In this document: one piece after another, positions 1 to 8,209 of the stretch
Layout of the letters: every line of letters starts with the position of its first letter
How positions within the stretch are numbered: the stretch's first letter is position 1
Assembly: GCA_020638995.1 (NCBI GenBank)
Contig: JACKHM010000003.1
Coordinates: 310,001-374,000 of the forward strand
DNA length: 64,000 bases
Direction of reading: 5' to 3'
DNA from: Planctomycetaceae bacterium
GTDB lineage: Bacteria; Planctomycetota; Planctomycetia; Pirellulales; Pirellulaceae
Made by a program: the position numbers and the translations under genes
The notes under the pieces: model-generated
What the model was told of the DNA's origin: nothing
Databases searched by the model: none
What the model saw: the letters and a program-made list of their open reading frames with translations, nothing else

Positions 1-337
1 GCCAGAACCCTTGACCGAGCCAACGACGCATGGTCGCCTCAGCGACACTTGCGTCAACCGCAAGAGGAACTACACGTGCGGGAGCCATCGACCTCGCATC
101 TGGCTTATTTTCAAGACGATTTGAACCACAGAACGGGCAACGCAATGTTTGAGCGCTGGCGTCGTAACTCATCGAAGCGCCACATCCTTGGCATTCAAAA
201 TTGTGTCGAAATCTTTGCGCCTCCGCGATGGCACGTTGCTCGCGCCGAGGTGCTTCCGTGCCGCAATTGGCGCAAAACAGATCCTCCTCGTCGATGAGCG
301 CCAAACAAACCGAGCATTTTTCCAAAAGATCAGCCAT
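1..337 (-). CDS. Zinc-ribbon protein, partial (runs off the window start)
   Basis: The frame opens with ATG at 337 and stays open to base 1, giving 112 codons of an incomplete protein. I see four CxxC pairs arranged as two zinc ribbons: CSVC and CANC near residues 8-25, then CQGC and CPFC near residues 49-70, followed by a basic stretch and the start of an alpha/beta-looking region (PLAVDASVAEATMRRW). The start overlaps the stop of the upstream zinc-ribbon membrane protein by 8 bases, so the two are probably translationally coupled. The spacing of the second ribbon pair (CxxC about 20 residues before CPFC) also occurs in the upstream protein, which suggests the two arose by duplication. Function unknown; a nucleic-acid or protein-binding role is only inferred from the ribbons. 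Confidence 0.75.
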   Translation of the reverse strand, partial: MADLLEKCSVCLALIDEEDLFCANCGTEAPRREQRAIAEAQRFRHNFECQGCGASMSYDASAQTLRCPFCGSNRLENKPDARSMAPARVVPLAVDASVAEATMRRWLGQGFW

Positions 338-1442
338 TCTGGGCCAACGCCACTCCCAAGATTAACGCAGCAATGAGCAAGGCAGCCACAAAGATTGCGA
401 GCAAAATGCGCTGCCAGGACAACGGCTTGTCGCCAACACATTTACCGGTCTGACCATTCACGAGAAAGCGATAAACTTTGTCACGATATTGATAACTAAG
501 AATGTATACAGGTAGCAGACATAGATCCGAGTTAACGGAGCTGAAACGTGTCGACACCTCCAAACCACGGTGCGTGTTGCCGGGCAGAAACGCCGCAACA
601 TTGCTTCGCTCGCGAGCATAAAACTGTTGCTGGCAAATCTGTAGCGCAGACTCACGCTCGATCGAGTACTCTTCCGACAACCACCCCGCGAGAAAGTACG
701 GTTCATACCGGCTCAGCGCCGGCAGATTGAAGGGCTTGATCCGCTCGGCCTGATCCTGCGGCAGACCTTTGCTTCCCGATACGAGATATCCGGCATAGTA
801 GTGGTGATGGTTTCCCGACAGTGGCCACCATTCAGTTTCCTGCACTTGCCTCGTACGGATGACTGTATTCCCTTTCGAGTCGCGTGTCGTATACGTCTCG
901 GTTCGATACCAATACTCACCTATGGTGGCCGACCAATGACTTTGAGCCAACATCGAAAAGGACCAGAAGGGCAAATAAACGCCTTGCTGTTTGTCCGCGA
1001 GCATCGCCATACGCAAATCGCCGGGGCGAAACCAAGAGTTTTCCGCGATCCATTCGCGGAACTTCGCCAGGGCCTGATCTCGAGTCACGCTGAACCCGAC
1101 AACGAACTCGGGCCGTTGGCGATCGGTCTGCTGCTGCAATTCGACGACATAAGTCGAATCGCAAAACGGGCAGACGTAGCTGCGCTGATCAGGTTCCGTC
1201 GACACTTCGCTGCCACAGTTGTCGCAACGAAAGTGCCTCTGGTGTGTTGGCTTGTCATCAGAAACACCGATCGATTCAGTCACGTGAGCCGAGCCACAAG
1301 CGGGACAGAACTTGTCGGTCTCTTCCAGAGGGCAACCACACGATTCACACGGTTGTCCGTGTGGAGCCACCACTTCGGCATCGATGATCGGGTCGTCGAA
1401 CTCGTTCGGGGACGAGGGCTCAATGAATTCAATCTCGGCCAT
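330..1442 (-). CDS. Zinc-ribbon membrane-anchored protein
   Basis: A 370-residue protein. The N-terminus carries two zinc ribbons: CESCGCPL with CPAC near residues 33-50, and CDNC with CPFC near residues 74-95. A long soluble region rich in Trp, Tyr and His follows (for example GNHHHYYAGY), and the C-terminus ends in one hydrophobic membrane segment (ILLAIFVAALLIAALILGVA). This is a tail-anchored layout with the ribbons on the cytoplasmic side. The ATG at 1442 lies inside the end of ruvA, a 14-base overlap, and its own stop overlaps the next zinc-ribbon gene, so it belongs to the ruvC-ruvA transcription unit. Proteins of this shape are common in planctomycetes and carry no experimentally known function that I can name. 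The link to Holliday junction processing is positional only. Confidence 0.8.
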   Translation of the reverse strand: MAEIEFIEPSSPNEFDDPIIDAEVVAPHGQPCESCGCPLEETDKFCPACGSAHVTESIGVSDDKPTHQRHFRCDNCGSEVSTEPDQRSYVCPFCDSTYVVELQQQTDRQRPEFVVGFSVTRDQALAKFREWIAENSWFRPGDLRMAMLADKQQGVYLPFWSFSMLAQSHWSATIGEYWYRTETYTTRDSKGNTVIRTRQVQETEWWPLSGNHHHYYAGYLVSGSKGLPQDQAERIKPFNLPALSRYEPYFLAGWLSEEYSIERESALQICQQQFYARERSNVAAFLPGNTHRGLEVSTRFSSVNSDLCLLPVYILSYQYRDKVYRFLVNGQTGKCVGDKPLSWQRILLAIFVAALLIAALILGVALAQNG

Positions 1443-2061
1443 GACTCTGTTCGTAGATTGCCGTCAGCAATGCGTTCACGTCTTTGAAGCGTTTCTTTGT
1501 CTCCAACGCAGCGTCGAGCAACTTCTTGGCATCTGATTCACTGTGGCCCAGGGCACACAACGCGCGGTAAGTATCCTCCACGACGTCGCGTTGATCGTCG
1601 CTGGCCGCACCGGGCTCGTCTCGCCCGACAAGCAATGCAAACTTAGGCATCTTACGCCGCAACTTCGCGATTATCCGCTCGGAAGTTGCCGCTCCGATTC
1701 CCGGCAATGTTGACAACCCTTTGGAGTCCTGTTCTTCGATCAAAACTGCGACATCTTGCACAGGCTTGACCATCGCTCGCAACGCCTTTTTTACACCCAC
1801 GCCATCCACCGAGCAAAACATCTCGAAGAATTCTCGTTCCACCTTGCGAAGAAAGCCGATCAGCCGGGGCGTCATGCGACCGTGAGCCGGGTTGCCTTCC
1901 ATGTAATGGATCGTGTGAAAGCTGATGGTCGAGCCAAGCTGTGACTGAAGTTGCCGCCGATTAAAGTCAGGGATCAGAACTTCATATTCAAACGGATCGA
2001 CGGAGACGGTCACGGAATCATCTTCGACGGACAGCAACTTGCCAGTGAGCTTGGTGATCAA
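1429..2061 (-). CDS. ruvA: Holliday junction DNA helicase subunit RuvA
   Basis: A 210-residue protein of normal family length. RuvA tetramers bind four-way junctions and load the RuvB motor for branch migration. The N-terminal OB fold opens MITKLTGKLL. The tandem helix-hairpin-helix region is visible as FCSVDGVGVKKALRAM and LSTLPGIGAATSERII near residues 83-135, and the C-terminal RuvB-binding domain is recognisable by ALGHSESDAKKLLDAAL. The start codon is TTG, chosen because the family begins exactly here and no ATG gives a better N-terminus. It lies 85 bases downstream of ruvC and overlaps the next gene. RuvB is not encoded in this window, so the motor must be elsewhere. Confidence 0.95.
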   Translation of the reverse strand: MITKLTGKLLSVEDDSVTVSVDPFEYEVLIPDFNRRQLQSQLGSTISFHTIHYMEGNPAHGRMTPRLIGFLRKVEREFFEMFCSVDGVGVKKALRAMVKPVQDVAVLIEEQDSKGLSTLPGIGAATSERIIAKLRRKMPKFALLVGRDEPGAASDDQRDVVEDTYRALCALGHSESDAKKLLDAALETKKRFKDVNALLTAIYEQSHGRD

Positions 2062-2146
2062 GAGTTCGGTTCCGATGGAAACTAGTTGTTATAAGGACAG
2101 ACTTCCAAAGCTTCCAAAACTTCGGAGGTCGCTGGACATGAATTAC

Positions 2147-2653
2147 TCAAGCGACTTTTTGCCCCAAGTGATGATGGCAAAGCGCGATGGCGAGAGCATC
2201 GGCAACATCCGGCGGCTCAGGCGGTTTAGCAAGGCATAACTCGCGACAGATCGCCAACTGCATTTGATTCTTAGGGGCTCGTCCATTTCCCGTCAGCATG
2301 CGTTTCACTTGCGTAGAAGCATAGTGCATGATGGGAATGCCGCGCTGAGAGGCAGCCAAGCACAACACGCCCCGCGCATGCCCCATCAGGATCGCCGTTC
2401 GAGGACGTTCATAGTGCGAATAGAGTTGTTCGATGGCCATTGCTGAAATGTCATACGCGTCGAGCACTTCGTTCAACCCCGCATACAATTCTCGGAGCCG
2501 GGCTTCCAGCGAACGATCCTTGCCGCCTCGAATCACGCCGCCTTCGGTCAGTTGGGGGCCGTGAACAGTAATCTCCAGCACACCGTACCCCGTAATGTTG
2601 AGGCCCGGATCGATGCCAAGTATTTTCCGTCCAATCGTCGCCGCGTCTGACAT
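2147..2653 (-). CDS. ruvC: Holliday junction resolvase RuvC
   Basis: RuvC is the dimeric endonuclease that cuts Holliday junctions after RuvAB branch migration. From the ATG at 2653 it is 168 residues, close to the usual 160-175. The four acidic catalytic residues are in place: D15 in GIDPGL, E75 in AIEQLY, and D149 and D152 in PPDVADALAIAL. An in-frame TTG at 2695 and ATGs at 2680 and 2659 would add 2-14 residues. I prefer 2653 because a GGG Shine-Dalgarno-like run sits six bases upstream and the homologous core starts soon after. It sits 52 bases after cysS and 85 before ruvA on the same strand. Confidence 0.93.
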   Translation of the reverse strand: MSDAATIGRKILGIDPGLNITGYGVLEITVHGPQLTEGGVIRGGKDRSLEARLRELYAGLNEVLDAYDISAMAIEQLYSHYERPRTAILMGHARGVLCLAASQRGIPIMHYASTQVKRMLTGNGRAPKNQMQLAICRELCLAKPPEPPDVADALAIALCHHHLGQKVA

Positions 2654-2705
2654 AGCCATCCCTGTAGCAAATCGAGTCATAGCAAAAGCCGGCAAGCGAG
2701 GCTTG

Positions 2706-4334
2706 CTAACCCAACCGCCATGTCGTTCCTTCTTTGCGGTCTTCGAGCGTGATACCCGCCGCGGTTAGTTCGTCGCGGATTCTGTCGGACAACGCGAAGT
2801 CCTTGTTCTGACGAGCGTCGGCTCGCATGCGTATAAATGTTTGCACGAGTTTGTCCATCGTATCTTGGCTGCCCGCCTCCGGCGACGTTACACAGGGTTT
2901 CAGGAACAGTCCCAAGATGGCACTCAACTCGCGGAGCACTTCGACACCACGAAAGAATTGATCCAGATCAGCTTGCGATCGCCGAGGTACGTCTTCGAGA
3001 TGCTGTTGGTCCGCGAATTTGTTCAAACTGCCCAGTAAATTGAACAGTTCGCTGACCGCCCCGCCCGAGTTGAAATCGTCATCCATCTTCGCGAGATAAG
3101 CATCACGGCAGGCCTTTACGTCAGCCAACAATCCGCTCGTGTCCAAATCATCACACCCCTCACGTCGGCCCACACAAGAGCGGCCATCGCCTGCGGCAAG
3201 ATAGAAGCTCCTCCCTGCAATCCGCTCGTAGCGAGCAAAGAAGACGTAAAATTTGTCCAGCGCAACGGCCGCCTCTTCGAGAGCTGCTTCGCTGTAGACG
3301 ACCGTGCTGCGATAATGAGTCTTCAAAAGGAAAAAGCGGATCTTCTCGCCACCGTGCTTGGCGAGTTGCTCGCGTAGTCCCCCCGCACCTGCGGAGCGGC
3401 TCATCTTTCCGCTGGCCGCCTGATCGACTGATGCTTCCGAAGTGTCCGAGAGTTCTGAAGTTTGTCTGTCGCCGCGTCCACCGACCTTTCCGGCCTCTCC
3501 CGACCGAAGCAGCCCATTGTGCATCCAGTATTTCGCCATCGGCTTACCGTGGCAGCATTCGCTCTGAGCGATTTCATTCTCGTGATGTGGGAACATCAAA
3601 TCCAATCCGCCGCCATGTATGTCGAACGAATCGCCCAGCAACCTTCGGCTCATGGCCGAACATTCGATATGCCAGCCGGGGCGTCCCTGTCCCCAAGGGC
3701 TGTCCCATGCAGGCTCGTCTGGTTTGGCCGATTTCCAAAGCGCAAAATCACTGGCCGAGCGTTTTTTTGCCGCAGCGCCTCCACCTTCGCCTTGCTGCTC
3801 GTCGGCCGAGCGATTGCTCAGTTTTCCGTATTCCCGATCTTTTTGGACATCAAAGAAGACGTCACCACCGGATTCGTAAGCGAAATCTTTTTCAATCAAC
3901 ACCTCAATAAACTGGATGATCTCGCCCATATTTTCAGTCGCGCGTGGCATGCTCGTGATCTGATCGACGCCCATTGCGAGCAAGTTCGCACAGTAGTCCA
4001 TCGTCATCTCGGTGGCGACCTGTGACATCGCGATGCCGCGTTCACGTGACTGAGCAATCAATTTGTCATCGACATCGGTGATGTTGACAACCCAATTGAC
4101 GTCGAAGCCGTTGTATGTCAGGTAGCGTTTAATCGTGTCGAAGATGACTGGGCCCACCATGTGCCCGATGTGCGCCTCTTTGTAGACCGTTGGTCCGCAA
4201 AGGTAGATTCCAACTTTGCCGGGTGTGATCGGCTCGAACGGCTCTTTGGACTTCGTTAGTGTGTTGTAAATGCGAATGTTCATCGAGCTTTGACCTTGAG
4301 TCGAATTCGAAGAAGGGGCAGTTGCGGTAGTCAT
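2706..4334 (-). CDS. cysS: Cysteinyl-tRNA synthetase
   Basis: Class I synthetase that charges tRNA-Cys. The HIGH signature is present literally in KEAHIGHMVGP and the KMSKS loop appears as KMSRS. Zinc ligands expected of the family are visible: the Cys in YLCGPTVY, the Cys in WHIECSAMS, and HHENEIAQSE. Between MHNGLLRSGEAG and KMSRS there is a Gly/Ser/Asp-rich insertion of about 30 residues that most family members lack. A second, shorter insertion (GEGGGAAAKKRSA) precedes DFALWKSAKP. The ATG at 4334 is taken as start. An upstream in-frame GTG at 4415 would run into ispF, and an inner ATG at 4283 (MNIRIYNTLT) fits the family alignment equally well. It follows ispF by 50 bases. Confidence 0.94.
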   Translation of the reverse strand: MTTATAPSSNSTQGQSSMNIRIYNTLTKSKEPFEPITPGKVGIYLCGPTVYKEAHIGHMVGPVIFDTIKRYLTYNGFDVNWVVNITDVDDKLIAQSRERGIAMSQVATEMTMDYCANLLAMGVDQITSMPRATENMGEIIQFIEVLIEKDFAYESGGDVFFDVQKDREYGKLSNRSADEQQGEGGGAAAKKRSASDFALWKSAKPDEPAWDSPWGQGRPGWHIECSAMSRRLLGDSFDIHGGGLDLMFPHHENEIAQSECCHGKPMAKYWMHNGLLRSGEAGKVGGRGDRQTSELSDTSEASVDQAASGKMSRSAGAGGLREQLAKHGGEKIRFFLLKTHYRSTVVYSEAALEEAAVALDKFYVFFARYERIAGRSFYLAAGDGRSCVGRREGCDDLDTSGLLADVKACRDAYLAKMDDDFNSGGAVSELFNLLGSLNKFADQQHLEDVPRRSQADLDQFFRGVEVLRELSAILGLFLKPCVTSPEAGSQDTMDKLVQTFIRMRADARQNKDFALSDRIRDELTAAGITLEDRKEGTTWRLG

Positions 4335-4384
4335 CTCAATCCGTTGAGTTTTGAGTTGTGAAACGCCACGCAAGTGGCAAAAGA

Positions 4385-4924
4385 TTATGTTTGACCTTCG
4401 AGCAATACTACGCACTGTGCCATGATGGCCTGTTGCTGACCAACTGCATCAACACCTTCGCCAGTCTTTGCTTTCACGCCCACGACTTCCATAGGGATTC
4501 CAAGAATCGCCCCGATGCGTTCGCGTATGGCCTGCTTGTAAGCGCTAAGTTTAGGACGTTGAGCGAACACGATACAGTCGAGATTGGCGACTCGGTATCC
4601 CGCGTCGGTTACCTTCTTGTGAGCTAGCATCAGCATTTCAGCCGAGTCTCGTCCGCGATTGGCATCGTCCGTATCGGGGAACAACTCGCCAATATCGCCC
4701 AAAGCAGCAGCACCCAGGATCGCATCGGTTACCGCGTGCAGCAGCACATCCGCGTCGCTGTGGCCGACCGCGTGTCGATCGTGCGCAACCTCCACGCCAC
4801 CGATACGTAGCGGTCCACCCTCCGCAAGGCGATGAGTATCGTGGCCTATGCCAATCCGTTGGTTCGTCGTCTGATCTCCTTGTCTTGGTACACGAAGTCG
4901 TAACCAATGCCTAAGATGGACCAA
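4385..4924 (-). CDS. ispF: 2-C-methyl-D-erythritol 2,4-cyclodiphosphate synthase
   Basis: IspF cyclises CDP-methylerythritol 2-phosphate in the MEP isoprenoid pathway as a trimeric zinc enzyme. The metal site is intact: D29 and H31 in GHDTHRL and H63 in HSDADVLLHAVTDA. The family signature GDIGELFPDTD and the C-terminal VKAKTGEGVDAVG are present. The only usable start in frame is TTG at 4924, preceded by AGGA at a spacing of 7. This leaves about 22 extra N-terminal residues before the conserved RIGIGHDTH, so the true start is uncertain. A strong AAGGAG run lies inside this extension without an ordinary start codon after it. Adjacency to cysS recalls the ispF-cysS order of Bacillus. Confidence 0.92.
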   Translation of the reverse strand: MVHLRHWLRLRVPRQGDQTTNQRIGIGHDTHRLAEGGPLRIGGVEVAHDRHAVGHSDADVLLHAVTDAILGAAALGDIGELFPDTDDANRGRDSAEMLMLAHKKVTDAGYRVANLDCIVFAQRPKLSAYKQAIRERIGAILGIPMEVVGVKAKTGEGVDAVGQQQAIMAQCVVLLEGQT

Positions 4925-5040
4925 GCGTCCATCCTGCCGGTGCGAAACGCATCCCGTTCAAGAACTCGCCGCAACTTAGGGACTTTAGTTTGAGCTGCGG
5001 ATTATAGCGAAACTGCGAAAATGCGACAACGCGAGCAGAA

Positions 5041-5712
5041 CTACAGAAGGCGCCGGGCTTGGCGGAATACGCTGTCGAGCATCGCCTCAGTTAGACGACC
5101 GGTAAACGTGTTTTGCTGGCTGGGATGATAGCTACCAACTAGCCAACGGTCGCCGTTGAATTCAACCTTCGCTCCGTGTCCAAACTTCGGTGGATGCCCT
5201 TTCAACCATCCCCGCCGCCTGGCTTCCGCAATCGTGCCCCTCCAACCGAGTTGCCCGAGAGCAACGAAGACGCGAATGGGAAGTTGATCAACTGTTCGTT
5301 CGAGAAACGGCTGGCAATTCTGAATCTCACCTGTTGTTGGCTTGTTATCTGGAGGTGCGCAATGGCAGATGGCTGTGATGGCACAATTGACGAGTTTCAA
5401 ACCGTCATCGCCTGCCGTGGAACTCGCTTGAGACGCAAAGCCGGATTTTTTTAATGCCCGAAAGAGCCAGTCGCCGCTGCGATCTCCCGTGAACATGCGT
5501 CCCGTTCGATTCGCTCCGTGCGCACCAGGTGCGAGTCCGACGATAAGCAGTTGGGCGCGCGGATCACCAAAGTTCGGAACCGGTCGCCCCCAATAATTCC
5601 AGTCTTGGTAGGCACGCCTTTTCTCTTGAGCGATTTTTTGGCAGTGCGTTACGAGCCGAGGGCATTGGGAGCAGCTGATGATGTGTTGATTCAGCTCGTC
5701 CCAGGCTTCCAT
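5041..5712 (-). CDS. Uracil-DNA glycosylase, family 5 (UDGb) type
   Basis: A 223-residue protein with the features of the family 4/5 iron-sulfur uracil-DNA glycosylases, which start base-excision repair of deaminated cytosine. The N-terminal cluster ligands appear as CSQCPRL (C14, C17), with further cysteines at NCAITAICHC and NCQPF. Motif A reads GLAPGAHGANRTGRMF and motif B reads GSYHPSQQNTFTGRLT. These match the UDGb subgroup (GLAPAAHGGNRTGR and HPSPxNxxTGxLT) rather than family 4. The ATG at 5712 lies 10 bases after the CBS-protein stop, so the two are cotranscribed. Confidence 0.88.
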   Translation of the reverse strand: MEAWDELNQHIISCSQCPRLVTHCQKIAQEKRRAYQDWNYWGRPVPNFGDPRAQLLIVGLAPGAHGANRTGRMFTGDRSGDWLFRALKKSGFASQASSTAGDDGLKLVNCAITAICHCAPPDNKPTTGEIQNCQPFLERTVDQLPIRVFVALGQLGWRGTIAEARRRGWLKGHPPKFGHGAKVEFNGDRWLVGSYHPSQQNTFTGRLTEAMLDSVFRQARRLL

Positions 5713-5722
5713 GAATGATCCT

Positions 5723-6577
5723 TTAGGATCGCATCTCGTCGAGCATCGCGCGGAGAATTGCTTCTTCTGTTACGACGCCGAGCAATCGTCCGGCTTGATT
5801 CACGACAGCAATCGCTTGTCGTCCGTGTTCAAGCATCAATTGAGCGGCTGTGCCGAGTCGCTCACCCGGGCGAATTGTAGGTGCTGAAGCGGCAAGTGCC
5901 AAGATCGAGGTCGATTTCTCGGATGCAAACTCACCGCGAAACACTTCACGCAACGTCTTGCCAAGTTTAAGCCTGCCTAACTCGCGCCGCGAGACAACGC
6001 CCAATGGAAGATCGCCGCGAACTATGGGAGTCACACCTGACGCAGTAAAGTGGATTGCCATCGCCACTTCGTCAAGCGTCGCATCACAATCCATGGGCTC
6101 GCCGGCATCTTGCATCATCTCGCTCACAGAAAGGCAAGCCGCAAGCGAGCCTCCGTACGAAAATTCCCGCAGGAAGTCACTCGTGGTCGCGAGCGCCGTG
6201 AGATAGTCATCCGTCAACACAGGAAGCGCGTGTATACGGTTTTCCACCAGCATCCACAGCGCCGTGGCGGGAGACTGGTTCTGCTGGATGCTTAGCACGC
6301 GCGTCGGCATCAATTCGCTAATCGGTTGGTTGCAAACAGTTGCCAATCGTTCCTGTCGGCGTTCACCAGCAACCTCAAGCGCAGTGGCAGCCGCCTCAAA
6401 GATTCGAACTAGATCCACGCTAGCAAGCATGCCTAGCAGGCGTCGATCATCATCCACAACCGGCCAATGATGGAAGTCGGCCCCGTGAACCAGTTCTGCC
6501 AACTCGCCAAGAGTTGTCTGGCCTTCGAGCACGCACGGGTTATAGGTGACGATATTGGATAGTTCGCAATGCATCAT
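5723..6577 (-). CDS. Four-CBS-motif protein (two Bateman modules)
   Basis: A 284-residue protein made only of CBS sequence. Pairs can be read at residues about 10-60 (ADFHHWPVVDDDRRLLGMLASVDLV is the clearest), 85-145 (IHALPVLTDDYLTALATTSD), 150-205 (GVTPIVRGDLPLGVVSRREL) and 225-282 (RQAIAVVNQAGRLLGVVTEE). CBS pairs bind adenine nucleotides and act as regulatory sensors; no catalytic domain is attached. Two adjacent ATGs (6577 and 6574) could start it. It is the first gene of the minus-strand unit that continues into the uracil-DNA glycosylase and ispF, so it may be driven from the 6578-6879 divergent region. Confidence 0.85.
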   Translation of the reverse strand: MMHCELSNIVTYNPCVLEGQTTLGELAELVHGADFHHWPVVDDDRRLLGMLASVDLVRIFEAAATALEVAGERRQERLATVCNQPISELMPTRVLSIQQNQSPATALWMLVENRIHALPVLTDDYLTALATTSDFLREFSYGGSLAACLSVSEMMQDAGEPMDCDATLDEVAMAIHFTASGVTPIVRGDLPLGVVSRRELGRLKLGKTLREVFRGEFASEKSTSILALAASAPTIRPGERLGTAAQLMLEHGRQAIAVVNQAGRLLGVVTEEAILRAMLDEMRS

Positions 6578-6879
6578 GAAATCGTTCAGTCATCGCAATC
6601 GGATTAATCAATTCCGTCGCGCACAAAGAGCGCAGATATCCCAGCTACCGGAGTCTAGGACACAAGTTTGCGATGCGTGAGCGCTGATTTGATTACTGAA
6701 TCACCTTTGCGGCAGATTAGGCGCCCCGAAAAGCGACTTTACCGATTGAACCGGTTGTTTCGAGGCGCTGCGCCCTCATCTGCTCGGCATTTTCCGAACA
6801 GGCCCTACAAGACGCGAGACCAGTCTCGCGTCTGCCGATTAACACTTCAAACCGCTTTTTCCTTGGGAGCTTTTTCGAT
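6578..6879. other. Divergent intergenic region
   Basis: About 300 bases between the CBS protein (minus) and the transglutaminase-like gene (plus), so it must hold both promoters. I cannot assign sigma boxes with confidence. The one clear structure is the 11-bp palindrome at 6810-6833. A short plus-strand frame at 6668-6883 has no ribosome site or recognisable product and is not called. Confidence 0.5.
6810..6833. repeat. Perfect 11-bp palindrome (2-base loop)
   Basis: AGACGCGAGAC, the spacer CA, then GTCTCGCGTCT form a perfect inverted repeat. It ends 46 bases before the ATG of the transglutaminase-like gene. There is no T-run, so it is not a classical terminator. It could be an operator, a transcript-stabilising hairpin or one copy of a dispersed palindromic repeat. 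Confidence 0.75.
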
Positions 6880-8184
6880 ATGAGTACTTTGTTCGTTGCG
6901 TTAACCGCACTCGCCGCCTTGGGGGCACCAATTCCAAGCGCCGAAGTCGCAAAGCAAAATGAAACATTCGAGCAATTGTGGGAAACCGAGTTTACGTGGC
7001 AATACGATCAACTACCTGAAAAGGGTGGCGTCGAAGAGTGGCGAGTGCCTTACTCCGGTTACATCTACCCAGACACGGCAGGTGGAACTCAAAATGCTCT
7101 CTGGAAATACGATCGCGCTTTCAACGGCGGTCGTGGCTTGGCAACGAGCTACGAGAAACGCGATACCTCGATGACAGAGCGACAACCCGGTTTGTTTGGC
7201 GGCCGTCTGTTCTCTCGCGAGCGAACGCCGGATTGGTATGGCCACTGCAATGGCTGGACATCGGCCGCGATTCGTCACGCCGAGCCCGAGAAGAGCGTTA
7301 CGCGCAACGGCGTCACATTCTCGCCCTCCGATATCAAGGGCCTGTTGGCGGAGATCTACATCTACAATCACCACGAAGTTCTCGCTGGCGAAAATCAACG
7401 GCCAATCAATGCCGGAGTGTTCCACGCAATCGTTGCGAATTGGGTTGGACGCGGCGATCATCCGCTGGGAATGGAAGCTGATCCTTCGGAAGAAAAGTGG
7501 AACTACCCGATCTACGCCTACGCTACTTCATCCGCACAGCATTCCGCTCGTGAAGTCGAAGTGAAGATGAATATCGCCTATGCCAAAGACAGCAACGGCG
7601 AGTGGGACGAAAGCCCACGGATCAAGCGAGTCAAGTATTTTCACTACATGCTGAATTTGGATGCCAATGGCAAGATTGTCGGCGGCTACTTCTATCGCGA
7701 TAGCAATGTTATCGACATGCTGTGGGTACCCCTGCGACCGAAGCAAGCTGGTCAGCCTGGCAACGAAGCTGGCAATCCCTATGTCAATGTTGACGAAGTC
7801 TTGGCAATCTGGCGCGCATCAGCTCCCGAGGAGACGCGTAAGAAGTGGCTGACGGTTGATCCAGCAGAGCTCGATCGTGTCGCGTTGGTCAAAGACGAAG
7901 AGACGACGCCCGTTTCCGAGAATGCGGCTCCTGTCGAATCCGACGCCGAAGTAGATTCCGTTGAGGAGACGAGTGAAGCCGTCGAGGCAGAACCCGCGGA
8001 CGCAGCCTCTACGACACAAGCGGAAGCAGCTGAGGACACGGCAGCCGGCGAAGCCGCAACTGAAGAAGCCGCAACTGAAGAAGCCGCAACTGAAGAAGCC
8101 GCAACTGAAGAAGCCGCATCGGAAGATGCTATCAGCGAAGAATCGGCCACGACAACTGACGCTGAAGAAGAACTCGAAGACTGA
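6880..8184 (+). CDS. Elicitor-type transglutaminase-like secreted protein
   Basis: A 434-residue protein with a short hydrophobic N-terminus (LFVALTALAALGAPIPSA) that looks like a signal peptide. The core resembles the TGase_elicitor family (Pfam PF16683), known from the oomycete PEP-13 cell-wall transglutaminases and from some bacteria. It shows WYGHCNGWTSAAI with putative nucleophile C123, TRNGVTFSPSDIKGLL, the region around H182 (AGVFHAIVANWVGRG), and EEKWNYPIYAY at the position of the oomycete VWNQPVxGF stretch. These enzymes crosslink Gln and Lys side chains; activity here is inferred. From about residue 345 the protein becomes a highly acidic Glu/Ala tail with five 5-residue repeats. 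It appears to be monocistronic. Confidence 0.7.
   Translation: MSTLFVALTALAALGAPIPSAEVAKQNETFEQLWETEFTWQYDQLPEKGGVEEWRVPYSGYIYPDTAGGTQNALWKYDRAFNGGRGLATSYEKRDTSMTERQPGLFGGRLFSRERTPDWYGHCNGWTSAAIRHAEPEKSVTRNGVTFSPSDIKGLLAEIYIYNHHEVLAGENQRPINAGVFHAIVANWVGRGDHPLGMEADPSEEKWNYPIYAYATSSAQHSAREVEVKMNIAYAKDSNGEWDESPRIKRVKYFHYMLNLDANGKIVGGYFYRDSNVIDMLWVPLRPKQAGQPGNEAGNPYVNVDEVLAIWRASAPEETRKKWLTVDPAELDRVALVKDEETTPVSENAAPVESDAEVDSVEETSEAVEAEPADAASTTQAEAAEDTAAGEAATEEAATEEAATEEAATEEAASEDAISEESATTTDAEEELED
8050..8124 (+). repeat. In-frame 15-bp tandem repeat, five copies (EAATE)
   Basis: Four identical 15-base units (GAAGCCGCAACTGAA) and a fifth diverged unit lie end to end, encoding E-A-A-T-E in residues 391-415 of the transglutaminase-like protein. 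Near-identical codons show recent slippage expansion, so copy number probably varies between strains. Confidence 0.9.
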
Positions 8185-8209
8185 GTTCATACGCGAGTCC
8201 CCAGACCTA

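Noticed and set aside
801..1487. 228-codon plus-strand frame over the zinc-ribbon membrane protein
   Set aside because: Antisense to a protein with clear CxxC ribbons and operon overlaps; it shows no domain of its own.
8050..8124. 15-bp tandem repeat as a regulatory iteron
   Set aside because: It is inside a gene and exactly in frame, coding for a Glu/Ala tail.
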